From the NCBI RefSeq assembly GCF_040289485.1, contig NZ_PSLG01000031.1, positions 1 to 26,566 of the forward strand: a DNA stretch of 26,566 nt, in the 5' to 3' direction. A model generated the notes under the pieces. The model searched no databases and had not been told where the DNA came from. It was given only the letters and a program-made list of their open reading frames with translations. Of the stretch, positions 7,130-15,090 are shown one piece after another. Source of the DNA: Thermoflexus sp040289485. GTDB lineage: Bacteria > Chloroflexota > Anaerolineae > Thermoflexales > Thermoflexaceae. How positions within the stretch are numbered: the stretch's first letter is position 1; the number at the start of each line of letters is the position of its first letter. The position numbers and the translations under genes are program-made.

Positions 7130-7836
7130 CTAGAACGTGCCGCCGAGGCCCTCGCCGCGGGCGATGTGATCCAGAGCGTGCTCCAGCCCGTCCCCAGGGG
7201 TCTCCGGGCCGTCCCGAATCCACAACCGGTGCACGGCCACGCGGGCAGACCTCAGCGTCCCCTGGACGGCGCGGGCCAGGGCGAGGAGGCCGGCTTTGGC
7301 CGCCGCGTAGGCGGCGTGGAACCGTTCCGTGGCGCATCGTCATCCCTTTCACCTTGCGAGGCGAAAATGTCAGCTGTTGTCAACCCCACGCCCGCCCAAA
7401 CGTCCGCGGGGACGATGAAGACGAAACCGCCACCCCCTCGTTCGATCATCCGGGGGGCAGCGGCCTGCAGCAGATGGAAGGCTCCCTTCAGGATCACAGC
7501 CACGGTCCGGTCCCATTCGTACTCCCCCATCTCCAGCAGGGACTCCAGCAGGGAGCGATGAGGGTGGACCTCGGCGTGGTGGACCACCAGGTCCAGCCGC
7601 CCCAGGCGCGCAACGATCTCCTCCACCATGGCGCCGACCGCGACGCGGTTGGCGACGTCGGCGTGGAAAGGCTCCCCGGCGCCGCCGGCGGCCCGCAAGG
7701 CCTCCGCCGTCCGCTCGGCGGCCGCTGGGTTGATGTCGTTGGCCACCACGTAGAACCGCCGGCGGGCCAGCCCGTGGGCGATGGCCGCGCCGAGGCCCTG
7801 CCCGGCCCCGGTCACCAGGGCCACCGGGCGCTCCAC
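7130..7836 (-). pseudogene. short-chain dehydrogenase/reductase gene, frameshifted by an apparent 59-bp insertion
   Basis: The N-terminal part has the Rossmann nucleotide motif TGAGQGLG and reads well to FVFIVPADVWAGV. After that the frame runs into unrelated Arg/Pro-rich sequence and stops at 7252. The missing C-terminal part (ERFHAAYAAAKAGLLALARAV, with the SDR Tyr-x-x-x-Lys) is present in another frame from about 7327 down to a TAG at 7130-7132. Removing 7328-7386 (59 nt) joins the two halves and restores the usual distance of about 13 residues between the Ser and Tyr positions. The usual NNAG is HHAE and the catalytic Ser position is Pro, so the parent may already have been atypical. I use GTG 7836 (GAGGGGG upstream); ATG 7854, overlapping the ychF stop, is an alternative. 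A sequencing error cannot explain so long an extra segment, but the gene could still be expressed as a truncated product. Confidence 0.75.
7328..7386. other. apparent 59-bp insertion within the SDR gene
   Basis: This is the segment that separates the two reading frames of the SDR gene. It has about 56% GC, against about 70% nearby. It contains a hairpin-capable core (TTTCACC / GGCGAAA around TTGCGA, 7348-7367) and a CAGCTG palindrome. Its ends carry a short inverted match (CGTGG / CCACG). Exact ends are inferred from restoring the SDR protein and may shift by a few bases. I see no second copy in this window. Confidence 0.55.
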
Positions 7837-7846
7837 AGCAACCCCC

Positions 7847-8938
7847 TCATCCATGGAAACGGAAGTGGAGCACATCGCCGTCCTGGACCTCGTAATCGCG
7901 CCCTTCGATGCGCCACAGGCCCTGCTCCCGGGCCGCCTGGGGGGAGCCGGCCGCGACCAGGCGATCCCATGGGATGACCTCGGCCCGGATGAACCCCCGT
8001 TCCATGTCGGAATGAACCCGTCCCGCGGCCTGCGGCGCGCGGGTTCCCCGCGGGATCGACCAGGCGCGGACCTCGTGGCCGCCGGTGATGGTGAAGAAAG
8101 TGATCCGATCCAGCAACCGATAGGCGGCCTGGATCAGGCGGTCCAGAGCGGAGCCGGACAACCCCAGGCTCTCGCGGTAGGTCCGGGCCTCCGCCGGCGG
8201 CCACTCGTTCAAGGCGGCCTCCAGTTCCGCGCAGACCACCAGGAAGGGGCTGCCCTCGACGCCAGCGCGGCGCGCCAGTTCCGCCGCGGCCGGCCCGCCC
8301 TCGGGAAGATCCTCCTCCGCGACGTTCAGGACGATCACCCGGGGCTTGTCTGTCAGCAGGAAGAGTTCCCGCAGAAGAGGTCGCCAAGGGGCCCGCCCGG
8401 GCCAGGTGCGGGCGGGGCGGCCGGCCTGGAGATGGGCGGCCAGGTCCTCCAGCGCGGCGATGGTCTCGGCAAAGGCGTGGGGGTCGGCCTTGGCCGCTCG
8501 GCGGGTCTTCTCCAGGCGCCGCTGCACTGTCTCCAGGTCCGCCAGGGCCAGTTCCAGATCCAGCACCTCCAGTTCAGCCACCGGATCCACCTCCCCCAGG
8601 CCGGGCGGGATGGTGGGGGCCGCGAAGCCCCGTAAGACCATCGCGATGGCATCCACCTCGCGGATGTGGGCCAGGAACTGGTTCCCCAACCCCTCCCCAC
8701 GATGGGCGTTGCGGACCAGCCCCGCGATATCCACCACGGTCAGGGTGGCCGGCACCACCCGCTCGGGCCGGACCACCCGGGCCAGGGCCTCCAGCCGGGG
8801 GTCCGGGACGGCGACGACGCCCCGGTGGGGCTCGATGGTCGTGAAGGGATAAGGGGCGATGGGCACCGGATGCCGCGTCAGCGCCACGAAGAGCGTGGAT
8901 TTGCCGGCGTTGGGCATGCCGACCAGGCCGATCTCCAT
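7847..8938 (-). CDS. ychF: redox-regulated ATPase YchF (OLA1/Obg-family)
   Basis: This 363-residue translation-associated P-loop protein preferentially hydrolyses ATP and interacts with ribosomes in studied species. It begins MEIGLVGMPNAGKSTLF, with Walker A GMPNAGKS at residues 7-14. The switch II motif is DIAGLVRNAHRGEGLGNQFL. A NxxE-type G4 motif (NVAE) replaces NKxD, the hallmark of this ATP-preferring branch. A C-terminal TGS domain follows (FFTITGGHEVRAWSI ... DGDVLHFRF). The start is ATG 8938, which matches the family length and has TGAGG upstream; a TTG at 8956 is less likely. It lies in a minus-strand run after the YqhQ-like gene (33-nt gap) and before the broken SDR gene. Confidence 0.96.
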   Translation of the reverse strand: MEIGLVGMPNAGKSTLFVALTRHPVPIAPYPFTTIEPHRGVVAVPDPRLEALARVVRPERVVPATLTVVDIAGLVRNAHRGEGLGNQFLAHIREVDAIAMVLRGFAAPTIPPGLGEVDPVAELEVLDLELALADLETVQRRLEKTRRAAKADPHAFAETIAALEDLAAHLQAGRPARTWPGRAPWRPLLRELFLLTDKPRVIVLNVAEEDLPEGGPAAAELARRAGVEGSPFLVVCAELEAALNEWPPAEARTYRESLGLSGSALDRLIQAAYRLLDRITFFTITGGHEVRAWSIPRGTRAPQAAGRVHSDMERGFIRAEVIPWDRLVAAGSPQAAREQGLWRIEGRDYEVQDGDVLHFRFHG

Positions 8939-8971
8939 AAAAGCCTCAACGGACAAGGGTCCACGGGGATT

Positions 8972-9871
8972 TTAACCCTGGGCCTGGGGGGTCTCCAGGG
9001 CCCGGGCCGCCTCCAGGGCGGCCAGGGCCACTTCCAGCATCCCCTCGTCGGGCTCCCGCGTGGTGAGCCGCTGCAGCCACAGGTTCGGAGCGGAAAGCCA
9101 GGCGACGGGGCGCACGGAGGCGAAGCGGGCGCTGAACAGGAGGAACTCATAGGCGAGGGCGGCCAGCGCCGGCAACAGGGCCAGGCGCACAGCCACCCGG
9201 GCGAGGAGAGGGAGGCCGGGCAGGAAGGCGAAAAGGACGATGGCGATCAGGATCACAGTGAGCAGGAAGGCGGTCCCACAACGGGGATGGGCGGTGGGGA
9301 ACGGGCGTGCCCCTGCGACGGTGAGGGGGGCACCGGCCTCCAGCGCATGCACCACCTTGTGCTCCGCGCCGTGGTAGGCGAAGACCCGCCGGACCTCCGG
9401 CCGGCGCCCGATGGCGCCCAGATAACTGATCACCAGCCCCAGCCGCAACAGTCCCTCCAGGGCCGAACGGGCGCCCGGGGGCCACCCGAGGAAACGGGCC
9501 ATCGCCTCCGCCAGGGCGGCCGGGAGCACGATGAAGAGAGCGATCCCCAAGGCCAAGGGGAACAACAACAAGAGCCAGGCCCCCCAGCCCTCTGGGCGTT
9601 CCGCCGGCTCCCCCGCCGCGACCGCCGCGGAGAACCAGAGGGCCTCGATCCCCCATCGCAGCGTCTCCCACAGGGCCACCCCTCCACGCAGGAGCGGCCA
9701 GCGGCGCCAGCCCCGCCGTGGGGCCAACGGGACGGCGCGGCACACGATCCGTCCATCGGGAGCGCGCACGGCCACCGCGAGGCCGGCCGGTCCCCGGATC
9801 ATCACCCCTTCCAAGACGGCCTGGCCCCCATAGCGGGCAAAGGGCTGCTCGGAAGCCGGGGCGCGGGCCAT
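8972..9871 (-). CDS. YqhQ-like membrane protein (DUF1385)
   Basis: This 299-residue membrane protein belongs to the DUF1385 / YqhQ family. Conserved blocks are YGGQAVLEGVM at residues 14-24, HGAEHK at 167-172 and HPRCGT at 195-200. Hydrophobic segments lie at about 99-120, 141-155 and 200-240. His, Glu and Cys in these blocks suggest a metal site or catalysis, but the biochemical role of the family is not established to my knowledge. The start ATG 9871 is preceded by GAGGGGG and lies 9 nt after the sbcC stop, so it is probably translated from the sbcDC transcript. Confidence 0.9.
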   Translation of the reverse strand: MARAPASEQPFARYGGQAVLEGVMIRGPAGLAVAVRAPDGRIVCRAVPLAPRRGWRRWPLLRGGVALWETLRWGIEALWFSAAVAAGEPAERPEGWGAWLLLLFPLALGIALFIVLPAALAEAMARFLGWPPGARSALEGLLRLGLVISYLGAIGRRPEVRRVFAYHGAEHKVVHALEAGAPLTVAGARPFPTAHPRCGTAFLLTVILIAIVLFAFLPGLPLLARVAVRLALLPALAALAYEFLLFSARFASVRPVAWLSAPNLWLQRLTTREPDEGMLEVALAALEAARALETPQAQG

Positions 9872-9880
9872 GTCTCCCCC

Positions 9881-12427
9881 TCAGACCACCCGTTGCAGGC
9901 GGCTTCCCGCCGGGGTCTTGCGGACCTCGATGCGGATCGGGAAGGCGTCCTGGAACTCCTCCAGATGGGAAATCACCAGGATCGTAGAGAACTCCTCCTT
10001 CACCGCGTTGAGGGCCTCGATCAGCCGCTCCCGCCCCGCCTGGTCCTGTGAGCCGAACCCCTCATCGACCACCAGCAAGCGCAGCGGCGTCCCCGAGCGC
10101 CGGGCCAGGACGCGGGAGAGGGCGAGGCGGATGGCGAAATCCACCCGGAACCGCTCGCCGCCGGAGAAATTCTCGTAGGGCCGCTCCTCTCCCTCGTCGG
10201 AGATCAGGATGTCCAGGGTCTCCTGGACCTCGCCCTCTTTGGTCTCCCGCTGGGTGCGGAAGCGGACGGTGAGGCGCCCGTCGGTCAGTCGGTGGAGGAG
10301 GCGGTTGGCCTCTTCCTCGATCTCCGGCAGGACAGCCTCGATGATCATCGCTGGCACCCCGTTGCGTCCGAAGGCCCGGCGCAGTTCCTCGTAATCCTCT
10401 TTCTCCTCCGCCAGACGCCGTTGCTCTTCCCGCAGGCGCTCCAGTTCTCTGGCCAACTGGTCGCAGACGCGGAGCCGCTGTTCGGCGGCGATGACGGCCT
10501 CCCGGGCCTTCCGCTCGGCCTCCCGGGCGGCATCCAGACGACGGAGCAGATCCGGCAACACGGCCAGGCGTTCCTCCAGGGCGGCCTTCTCCTGCTCTAG
10601 GCGCTGCCGTTCCTCCTGCAGAGCGCCCAGGCGCTCCGCGTCGCTCCGCTGCGCCGCCTCCAGATGGGCGAGGGCCTCCTCGGCCTGGGGGAGCCAACGC
10701 TCCGCCTCGGCCAGCAGAGGCCAGTCCCGGGCTTGCTCCTCCAGCGTCCGGATACGCTGGCGGAGGGCCCGGTGGGCCTCCCCATCGTAGCCCAGGTCGG
10801 CTAGGGCGGCCTCCACGGCCGCTAAGGCCGCCTGATCCTCAGGGGCGACCCGGTCCTCCCGGAGTCGGGCCTCCAGTTCCGCCAGTTCCTGGCGCTTGTG
10901 CGGGAGATGCTGGGCGGCCTCCTGGGCGGCCTCCCGGGCGGCCTCCACCTGCTCCAGGCGGACCGCGGCGGCGAGCAGGGCCTCCCGCTCCTGCCGGAGC
11001 TCCTGCAGACGGGCCTCCAGATCCCGCTGCTCCTGCTCCAGGACTTGGAGCCGGGCCTGGTTCTCTCGATAGCGATCGCCACGGCGGCGTCCCTCTTCCT
11101 CCCACTCCTTCTGGAGCCGGAGCCGCTCCGCCTCCGGGAGCGGACGCCGGCAGGTCGGGCACTCCGCGCCGATCTGGGCCAGGGCCTGCAGACGGGCCTT
11201 CAGGTCCTTCATTTCTTGCTGGAGCCGTCGGTTCTCACCCTGGATCTCGGTCCGCTCCTGCTGCAGGGCCTGAAGGCGGGCCTCAAGGGCCTGGATCTCC
11301 GCTTCCAGAGATGCCCGCCGGCGCTGCGCCTCCTGAAGGGATTGGATCTCGGCCTCCAGTTGCGGCAGCCGCGCCGCCCGGGCCTCCAGGTCGGCCTGTT
11401 CGGCCCGCAGGCGCTCGATCTGCGCCTGGAGCCGCCCCCGGGCCTCCGCGATCCGGCTTTCCAGCAACCCCCGCCGCCCCCGCAGGGTCTCTGCCTGCTG
11501 CAGGCGCGCCTCCATCTGCTCTAACTCGCGGCGGGCGTGCTGGAGGGCCTCATGGGCAGCCGTGAGTTCCGCCCGGCGGTTCAGCAGGGTCCGCCAGCGG
11601 TCGATGGCTTCACGCTGACGCTGGATCTCGACGGCGCGGCGGGCCTGCTCGCGCTCGATGGCCTGGGCCTGCTCCGCGATATGGCGCAACCGTTCCCGGA
11701 TCGCCTCCGCCTGCTTCTCGGCCTCCCGCAGCGCCTCGCGCTCCGCCTCCAGGGCCTCCCGCTGCTGCAGCCGGGCGATGTGCTCCCCATGGGCCCGCCG
11801 GTATTCCGCTTCGTATTCCGGCCGCCGTTGCAGCTCCCTCTCGGTTTCCTCGATCCGCCAGCGCACGTTGCTCAGTTCCTGCTCAAGGGCCTGGATCCGT
11901 TTCTTCGCCTGCTCCTCCCATTCCCCCCAGCGATCCAGTTGAAGGATCTCTGCCAGGATCCGCTTGCGCTCGGCCGGCGTCTTGGTGGTGAACTCGTCGG
12001 CGCGCCCCTGGCGGATGAAGGAGGCGTTCACGAAGGTCTCGAAGTCGATCTGGAGGACCTGATCGATCGCCCGCTGGGTCTCCCGGATGCCTGTCCCCGA
12101 GAGGGAACGATGGCGGGGCTCCAGCATCTGGAAGTCCAGGGTGTGGCCTTTGCCCCGGCGGCGGACGCGGGTGACCTGGTAGAGGGCCTCCCCCAGCCGG
12201 AACCGGAGGGTCACGCGGGCCTCCTTCTCGCCCCGATGGACCAACCCGTCGGGGTCCTTGTCGGAACGGGAGGTGCGCCCCCACAGGGCCCAGGTGATGG
12301 CATCCAGCAGGCTGCTCTTGCCCGCCCCGTTGGGGCCCACCAGGGCAGCCATGCGGAGCCCGGTGAAATCCAGCGTCTCCTCCCGATAACTCAAGAAGTT
12401 CTTTAATTCAAGGCGCACCAGTTCCAT
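9881..12427 (-). CDS. sbcC: SbcC/Rad50-type DNA repair ATPase
   Basis: This 848-residue SMC-like ATPase is the partner of the SbcD nuclease in processing DNA ends and hairpins. The N-terminus has LKNFLSYREETLDF and Walker A GPNGAGKSS. A very long coiled coil rich in Glu, Arg, Leu and Gln follows. It is interrupted by the zinc hook CPTC (Cys423 and Cys426), which dimerises Rad50 molecules. The C-terminus has the signature NFSGGERFRVDFAIRLAL, Walker B LLVVDEGFGSQD and an H-loop ISHLEEF. Length is between archaeal Rad50 and E. coli SbcC. The start ATG 12427 has GGGGGAGG upstream and lies 21 nt after sbcD, the usual gene order. Confidence 0.96.
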   Translation of the reverse strand: MELVRLELKNFLSYREETLDFTGLRMAALVGPNGAGKSSLLDAITWALWGRTSRSDKDPDGLVHRGEKEARVTLRFRLGEALYQVTRVRRRGKGHTLDFQMLEPRHRSLSGTGIRETQRAIDQVLQIDFETFVNASFIRQGRADEFTTKTPAERKRILAEILQLDRWGEWEEQAKKRIQALEQELSNVRWRIEETERELQRRPEYEAEYRRAHGEHIARLQQREALEAEREALREAEKQAEAIRERLRHIAEQAQAIEREQARRAVEIQRQREAIDRWRTLLNRRAELTAAHEALQHARRELEQMEARLQQAETLRGRRGLLESRIAEARGRLQAQIERLRAEQADLEARAARLPQLEAEIQSLQEAQRRRASLEAEIQALEARLQALQQERTEIQGENRRLQQEMKDLKARLQALAQIGAECPTCRRPLPEAERLRLQKEWEEEGRRRGDRYRENQARLQVLEQEQRDLEARLQELRQEREALLAAAVRLEQVEAAREAAQEAAQHLPHKRQELAELEARLREDRVAPEDQAALAAVEAALADLGYDGEAHRALRQRIRTLEEQARDWPLLAEAERWLPQAEEALAHLEAAQRSDAERLGALQEERQRLEQEKAALEERLAVLPDLLRRLDAAREAERKAREAVIAAEQRLRVCDQLARELERLREEQRRLAEEKEDYEELRRAFGRNGVPAMIIEAVLPEIEEEANRLLHRLTDGRLTVRFRTQRETKEGEVQETLDILISDEGEERPYENFSGGERFRVDFAIRLALSRVLARRSGTPLRLLVVDEGFGSQDQAGRERLIEALNAVKEEFSTILVISHLEEFQDAFPIRIEVRKTPAGSRLQRVV

Positions 12428-12448
12428 CAGTGATCCTCCCCCGGGCCC

Positions 12449-13708
12449 TCAGCCTTCGGTCTCCGCCACGATCCGCCGGGCCCGCTCGATCAGCCGGGCC
12501 CGACGCTCCGGACCTATGTTGCGGGACTCCAGATAGCGCTCCAGTAACTCCAGCGGCGTCAGGCGCTCCACCTCCCCCAGGTGCAACCGCAGGCGGGCGG
12601 TCTCCTCTTTTTCGACCTGGAGGCCGGAGACGTAGAAGGCCCCGGCCCGCTCCAGTTCCTCCCGCAGCCGGGCCTCCCGGAGGATCTCGGCCTGTTCGGG
12701 ACGGATGCGGATCCGCGCCCGCACCACCGCCTCGCGGATCTCCGCCGCCGCGCGGCGGATCCGGCCGATGGCCGCCATCTCAGGATCGGAGGCCTCCCGC
12801 AGATCGAGGGTCAGAGTGACAAAGGGTCGGGCCGGGCGCGCGACGAACTGCCAGCGGGCCTCCCCCCGCCGCACCTCCACCCAGCAAAACCCTTTCGGCT
12901 CCCCCTCCTCACTGAAGTCCACCCGCTCCAGGCTCCCGCTGTAGACGATGGGAGGCGCCCCGTCGCCGAGGCTTTGGTGTTTGTGGATATGGCCCATGGC
13001 CACGTAATCGATGGCCCGATGGCGAAACATCGAGGGGGGCAGGACCACATCGTAGCCGATCATGACCTGACGCTCGGAGCCATAGGTCGCCCCGTCCAGG
13101 GAGAAGTGCCCGGCCACCACCGTGGGGATCTGGGGATCGATCTCCTCCTCCAGCATCCGCTGGAGATTGGCGGCGATCGCGTCCCGCAACTGGCCCTCCA
13201 GTTCCTCCAGGGGGAGCGTTCTCCATTGCTCGTCCTTTAGCAGACGCGTCCGCGCTGGGAACGGCATGGCGACGATCTGGAGAGGTCCCCGGCGGGTGGT
13301 GACGCGGTGCACGGCCTCCCGCCGGCCCACCATCAAGCGGTCGCCCTCCCGCAGCAGCGGGCGGATGACTTCGAAGAGGTCCAAGGGGGTGGCCCGCTTC
13401 TCCATGCCCGGCAGATCGTGGTTGCCCACCAGCAAGAAGGTAGGGATCCCAGCCTCCAGGAGGCGCCGGAGGCGGGCGGCGAACTCCCGCAGGTAGGTGG
13501 GGGAAGGATCCCGGTTCTTGAAGGCATCCCCGCAGAACAGGACGAGGTCGGCTTCGTTTTCAAGGGCGTAATCCACCACGTCATCGAAGGCCTTCAGGAA
13601 ATCCACCACGCGGCGGTTCAGGCCGGTGGCGGGATCGATCTGACCGTAGGCCTCCATCCCGATATGCAGATCGGCGAAATGGAGGATCCGAATGGGCGCT
13701 GGGGTCAT
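12449..13708 (-). CDS. sbcD: SbcD/Mre11-type DNA double-strand-break repair nuclease
   Basis: This 419-residue calcineurin-type phosphoesterase forms the nuclease of the SbcCD (Mre11-Rad50) complex. Metal-binding motifs are visible: DLHIG (Asp13, His15), GDAF (Asp61), GNHD (Asn96-Asp98), AGHFSLDG and MGHIHKHQ. The C-terminal region after about residue 270 would form the capping and Rad50-binding parts. ATG 13708 has AGGAGG five nucleotides upstream; a GTG at 13714 overlaps that ribosome-binding site and is unlikely. A perfect TATAAT lies at 13748-13743. It is the first gene of the sbcD-sbcC-yqhQ-like-ychF-SDR run. Confidence 0.96.
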   Translation of the reverse strand: MTPAPIRILHFADLHIGMEAYGQIDPATGLNRRVVDFLKAFDDVVDYALENEADLVLFCGDAFKNRDPSPTYLREFAARLRRLLEAGIPTFLLVGNHDLPGMEKRATPLDLFEVIRPLLREGDRLMVGRREAVHRVTTRRGPLQIVAMPFPARTRLLKDEQWRTLPLEELEGQLRDAIAANLQRMLEEEIDPQIPTVVAGHFSLDGATYGSERQVMIGYDVVLPPSMFRHRAIDYVAMGHIHKHQSLGDGAPPIVYSGSLERVDFSEEGEPKGFCWVEVRRGEARWQFVARPARPFVTLTLDLREASDPEMAAIGRIRRAAAEIREAVVRARIRIRPEQAEILREARLREELERAGAFYVSGLQVEKEETARLRLHLGEVERLTPLELLERYLESRNIGPERRARLIERARRIVAETEG

Positions 13709-13742
13709 CGCCACCTCCTCGGGGATCGCCTTCTGGCTATCA

Positions 13743-13748
13743 ATTATA
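13743..13748 (-). promoter_or_regulatory. candidate -10 box for the sbcDC operon
   Basis: A perfect TATAAT on the minus strand lies 34 nt before the sbcD start. No recognisable -35 occurs 16-18 nt upstream. The position is right for the head of the operon. Confidence 0.45.
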
Positions 13749-13806
13749 GTGGAGCACGTTCTCTGCGTCCGGAGCGCCCGGCCCGGACCCCGACGGCGAT
13801 CACGAA

Positions 13807-13835
13807 TTCACTTCAGGCGCGGAGCGTGGTAAAAT
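13807..13835 (+). promoter_or_regulatory. promoter of the coiled-coil / PD-(D/E)XK gene
   Basis: TTCACT (13807-13812), 17 nt, then TAAAAT (13830-13835) with an extended -10 TG at 13827-13828. It is 22 nt before the start codon, so the leader would be short. It is back to back with the sbcDC promoter. Confidence 0.6.
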
Positions 13836-13857
13836 TCAAACCGTAAGGAGGGAACCG

Positions 13858-15036
13858 ATGGGCTTTACCGTCCAGGATTTCCACGACCTGATCCGGCTCT
13901 TGGAGGAGCGAGAGGACTGGCGGCGGGAATTGCGGCGGCTCCTGCTCACCGAGGACCTGCTGGAGGTCCCCCAGCGCCTCCAGGAGCACCGGGCGGCGGC
14001 CGAGGCCTTCTACGCCGCCACGGAGGCGCATTTCCGGCAGACGGATGCCCAAATCGCGGCCCTGGCGGAGGCGCAGCGCCAAACGGAGCAGGTGCTCCAA
14101 ACCCTCGCCCAACAGATCCAGGCCCTGGCCCTCCAGAACCAGCGGCTGGCCCAGCATATCGATACCCTCACCCAGCGCGTGGACGCCCTGGCCCAACGGG
14201 TGGATGACCTGGCCCAGCAAATGGTCACCCTCACCCGCCGCGTCGACGACCTCACCCAGCGCGTGGACGCCCTGGCCCAACGGGTGGACGACCTGGCCCA
14301 GCAAATGATCACCCTCACCAGCCGCGTCGACGACCTCACCCAGCGCGTGGACGCCCTGACCCAACGGGTGGATGATCTGGCCCAGCAAATGGTCACCCTC
14401 ACCCGCCGCGTCGACGACCTCACCCAGCGCGTGGACGCCCTGGCCCAACGGGTGGACGACCTGGCCCAGCAAATGATCACCCTCACCCGCCGTGTCGACG
14501 ACCTCACCCAGCAAGTTGCCCGGCTCACAGGACAGGCCCAACAGATCGTCCAGCGACAGGATCAGATGCAAAAGACCCTCGACCGATTGGGATCCCTCCT
14601 GGGCCCTGCCGTAGAGGATCGAATGGTCCAGGCCCTGCGCCTCTGGCTGGAGGACCGAGGGTGGAGGCTACAGGTTCCCGTGTTCTCTCTGACCGTCAAC
14701 GGGATCGGAGAACTCGACGGGCTGGTCCGAGCCTACACCCCGGAGGGAGCGGAGGTCTGGCTGCTGGTCTCGGTGAAATCGAAGGTCTGGCCACGGGACA
14801 TCCTGAATTTCGTGGGGTTCCTCCAGGCGCCGGAGACGGCCGCGGCCCTCGCAGCGGAGGGCCAGCCCCAGGCGATGTTCCCCGTGGTTTTCGGGCTGGC
14901 CGTGGATCGCCGGGCGCTGGAGCAGGCGAAGCAGTTGGGAGTGGGGTTGCTCATCGGCGCCCAGGGGATGGTGGTCCCCCCCGCGCGGTGGTCCCTGCAG
15001 GCCGACCGTCTCCTCCGCGTCGACACCTCTGCCTAG
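13858..15036 (+). CDS. long coiled-coil protein with C-terminal PD-(D/E)XK-like domain (DUF3782-like)
   Basis: This 392-residue protein has three parts. Residues 1-60 are helical. Residues 60-235 form a heptad-rich coiled coil built from near-identical 28-residue units (units begin at residues 122, 150, 178 and 206). Residues 245-392 form an alpha/beta domain of the PD-(D/E)XK fold. In that domain GELDG places Asp287, and the following strand LLVSVKSK gives Ser305-Val-Lys307 where ExK is usual, so the catalytic Glu appears to be replaced by Ser. Such proteins are common in Chloroflexota and Cyanobacteria and are usually called DUF3782 or nuclease-superfamily proteins, with no firm role. AAGGAGG at 13845-13851 supports ATG 13858. 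It is divergent from sbcDC. Confidence 0.85.
   Translation: MGFTVQDFHDLIRLLEEREDWRRELRRLLLTEDLLEVPQRLQEHRAAAEAFYAATEAHFRQTDAQIAALAEAQRQTEQVLQTLAQQIQALALQNQRLAQHIDTLTQRVDALAQRVDDLAQQMVTLTRRVDDLTQRVDALAQRVDDLAQQMITLTSRVDDLTQRVDALTQRVDDLAQQMVTLTRRVDDLTQRVDALAQRVDDLAQQMITLTRRVDDLTQQVARLTGQAQQIVQRQDQMQKTLDRLGSLLGPAVEDRMVQALRLWLEDRGWRLQVPVFSLTVNGIGELDGLVRAYTPEGAEVWLLVSVKSKVWPRDILNFVGFLQAPETAAALAAEGQPQAMFPVVFGLAVDRRALEQAKQLGVGLLIGAQGMVVPPARWSLQADRLLRVDTSA
14155..14514 (+). repeat. 84-bp in-frame tandem repeat encoding a coiled coil
   Basis: Three full units (14221-14304, 14305-14388, 14389-14472) are flanked by a partial unit at each end. Units 1 and 3 are identical. Unit 2 differs at several bases. 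Units alternate ATGGTC and ATGATC at their starts, which implies a 168-bp higher-order period. Each unit codes for 28 residues, i.e. four heptads, of the type LTRRVDDLTQRVDALAQRV. Confidence 0.95.
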
Positions 15037-15090
15037 GGGCGCTGTCCCGGGGCGGGGATCTGCCCTGTGCGCTGTCCGGAACCCGCGCCC

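Noticed and set aside
6516..7352. Minus-strand frame overlapping the end of the tryptophanase gene, as a continuation of the SDR
   Set aside because: It lacks SDR motifs; the YAAAK segment lies in the third frame and stops at 7130.
7376..7386. GTTGACAAC shared by the SDR insertion and the tRNA-Val anticodon loop, as a possible integrase attachment core
   Set aside because: Only nine bases match, flanks differ and no integrase gene is present; chance is a sufficient explanation.
14155..14514. Possible CRISPR-like array
   Set aside because: Units are contiguous, in frame and protein-coding, with no unique spacers.
13813..14571. Minus-strand repetitive open frame over the 84-bp repeats
   Set aside because: It is the reverse reading of the coiled-coil repeats; the plus strand has promoter, ribosome-binding site and a C-terminal domain.
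15037..15090. Repeated GCGCTGTCC between convergent genes
   Set aside because: Two nine-base copies in GC-rich sequence with no hairpin or T-run; not enough to call a terminator or element.
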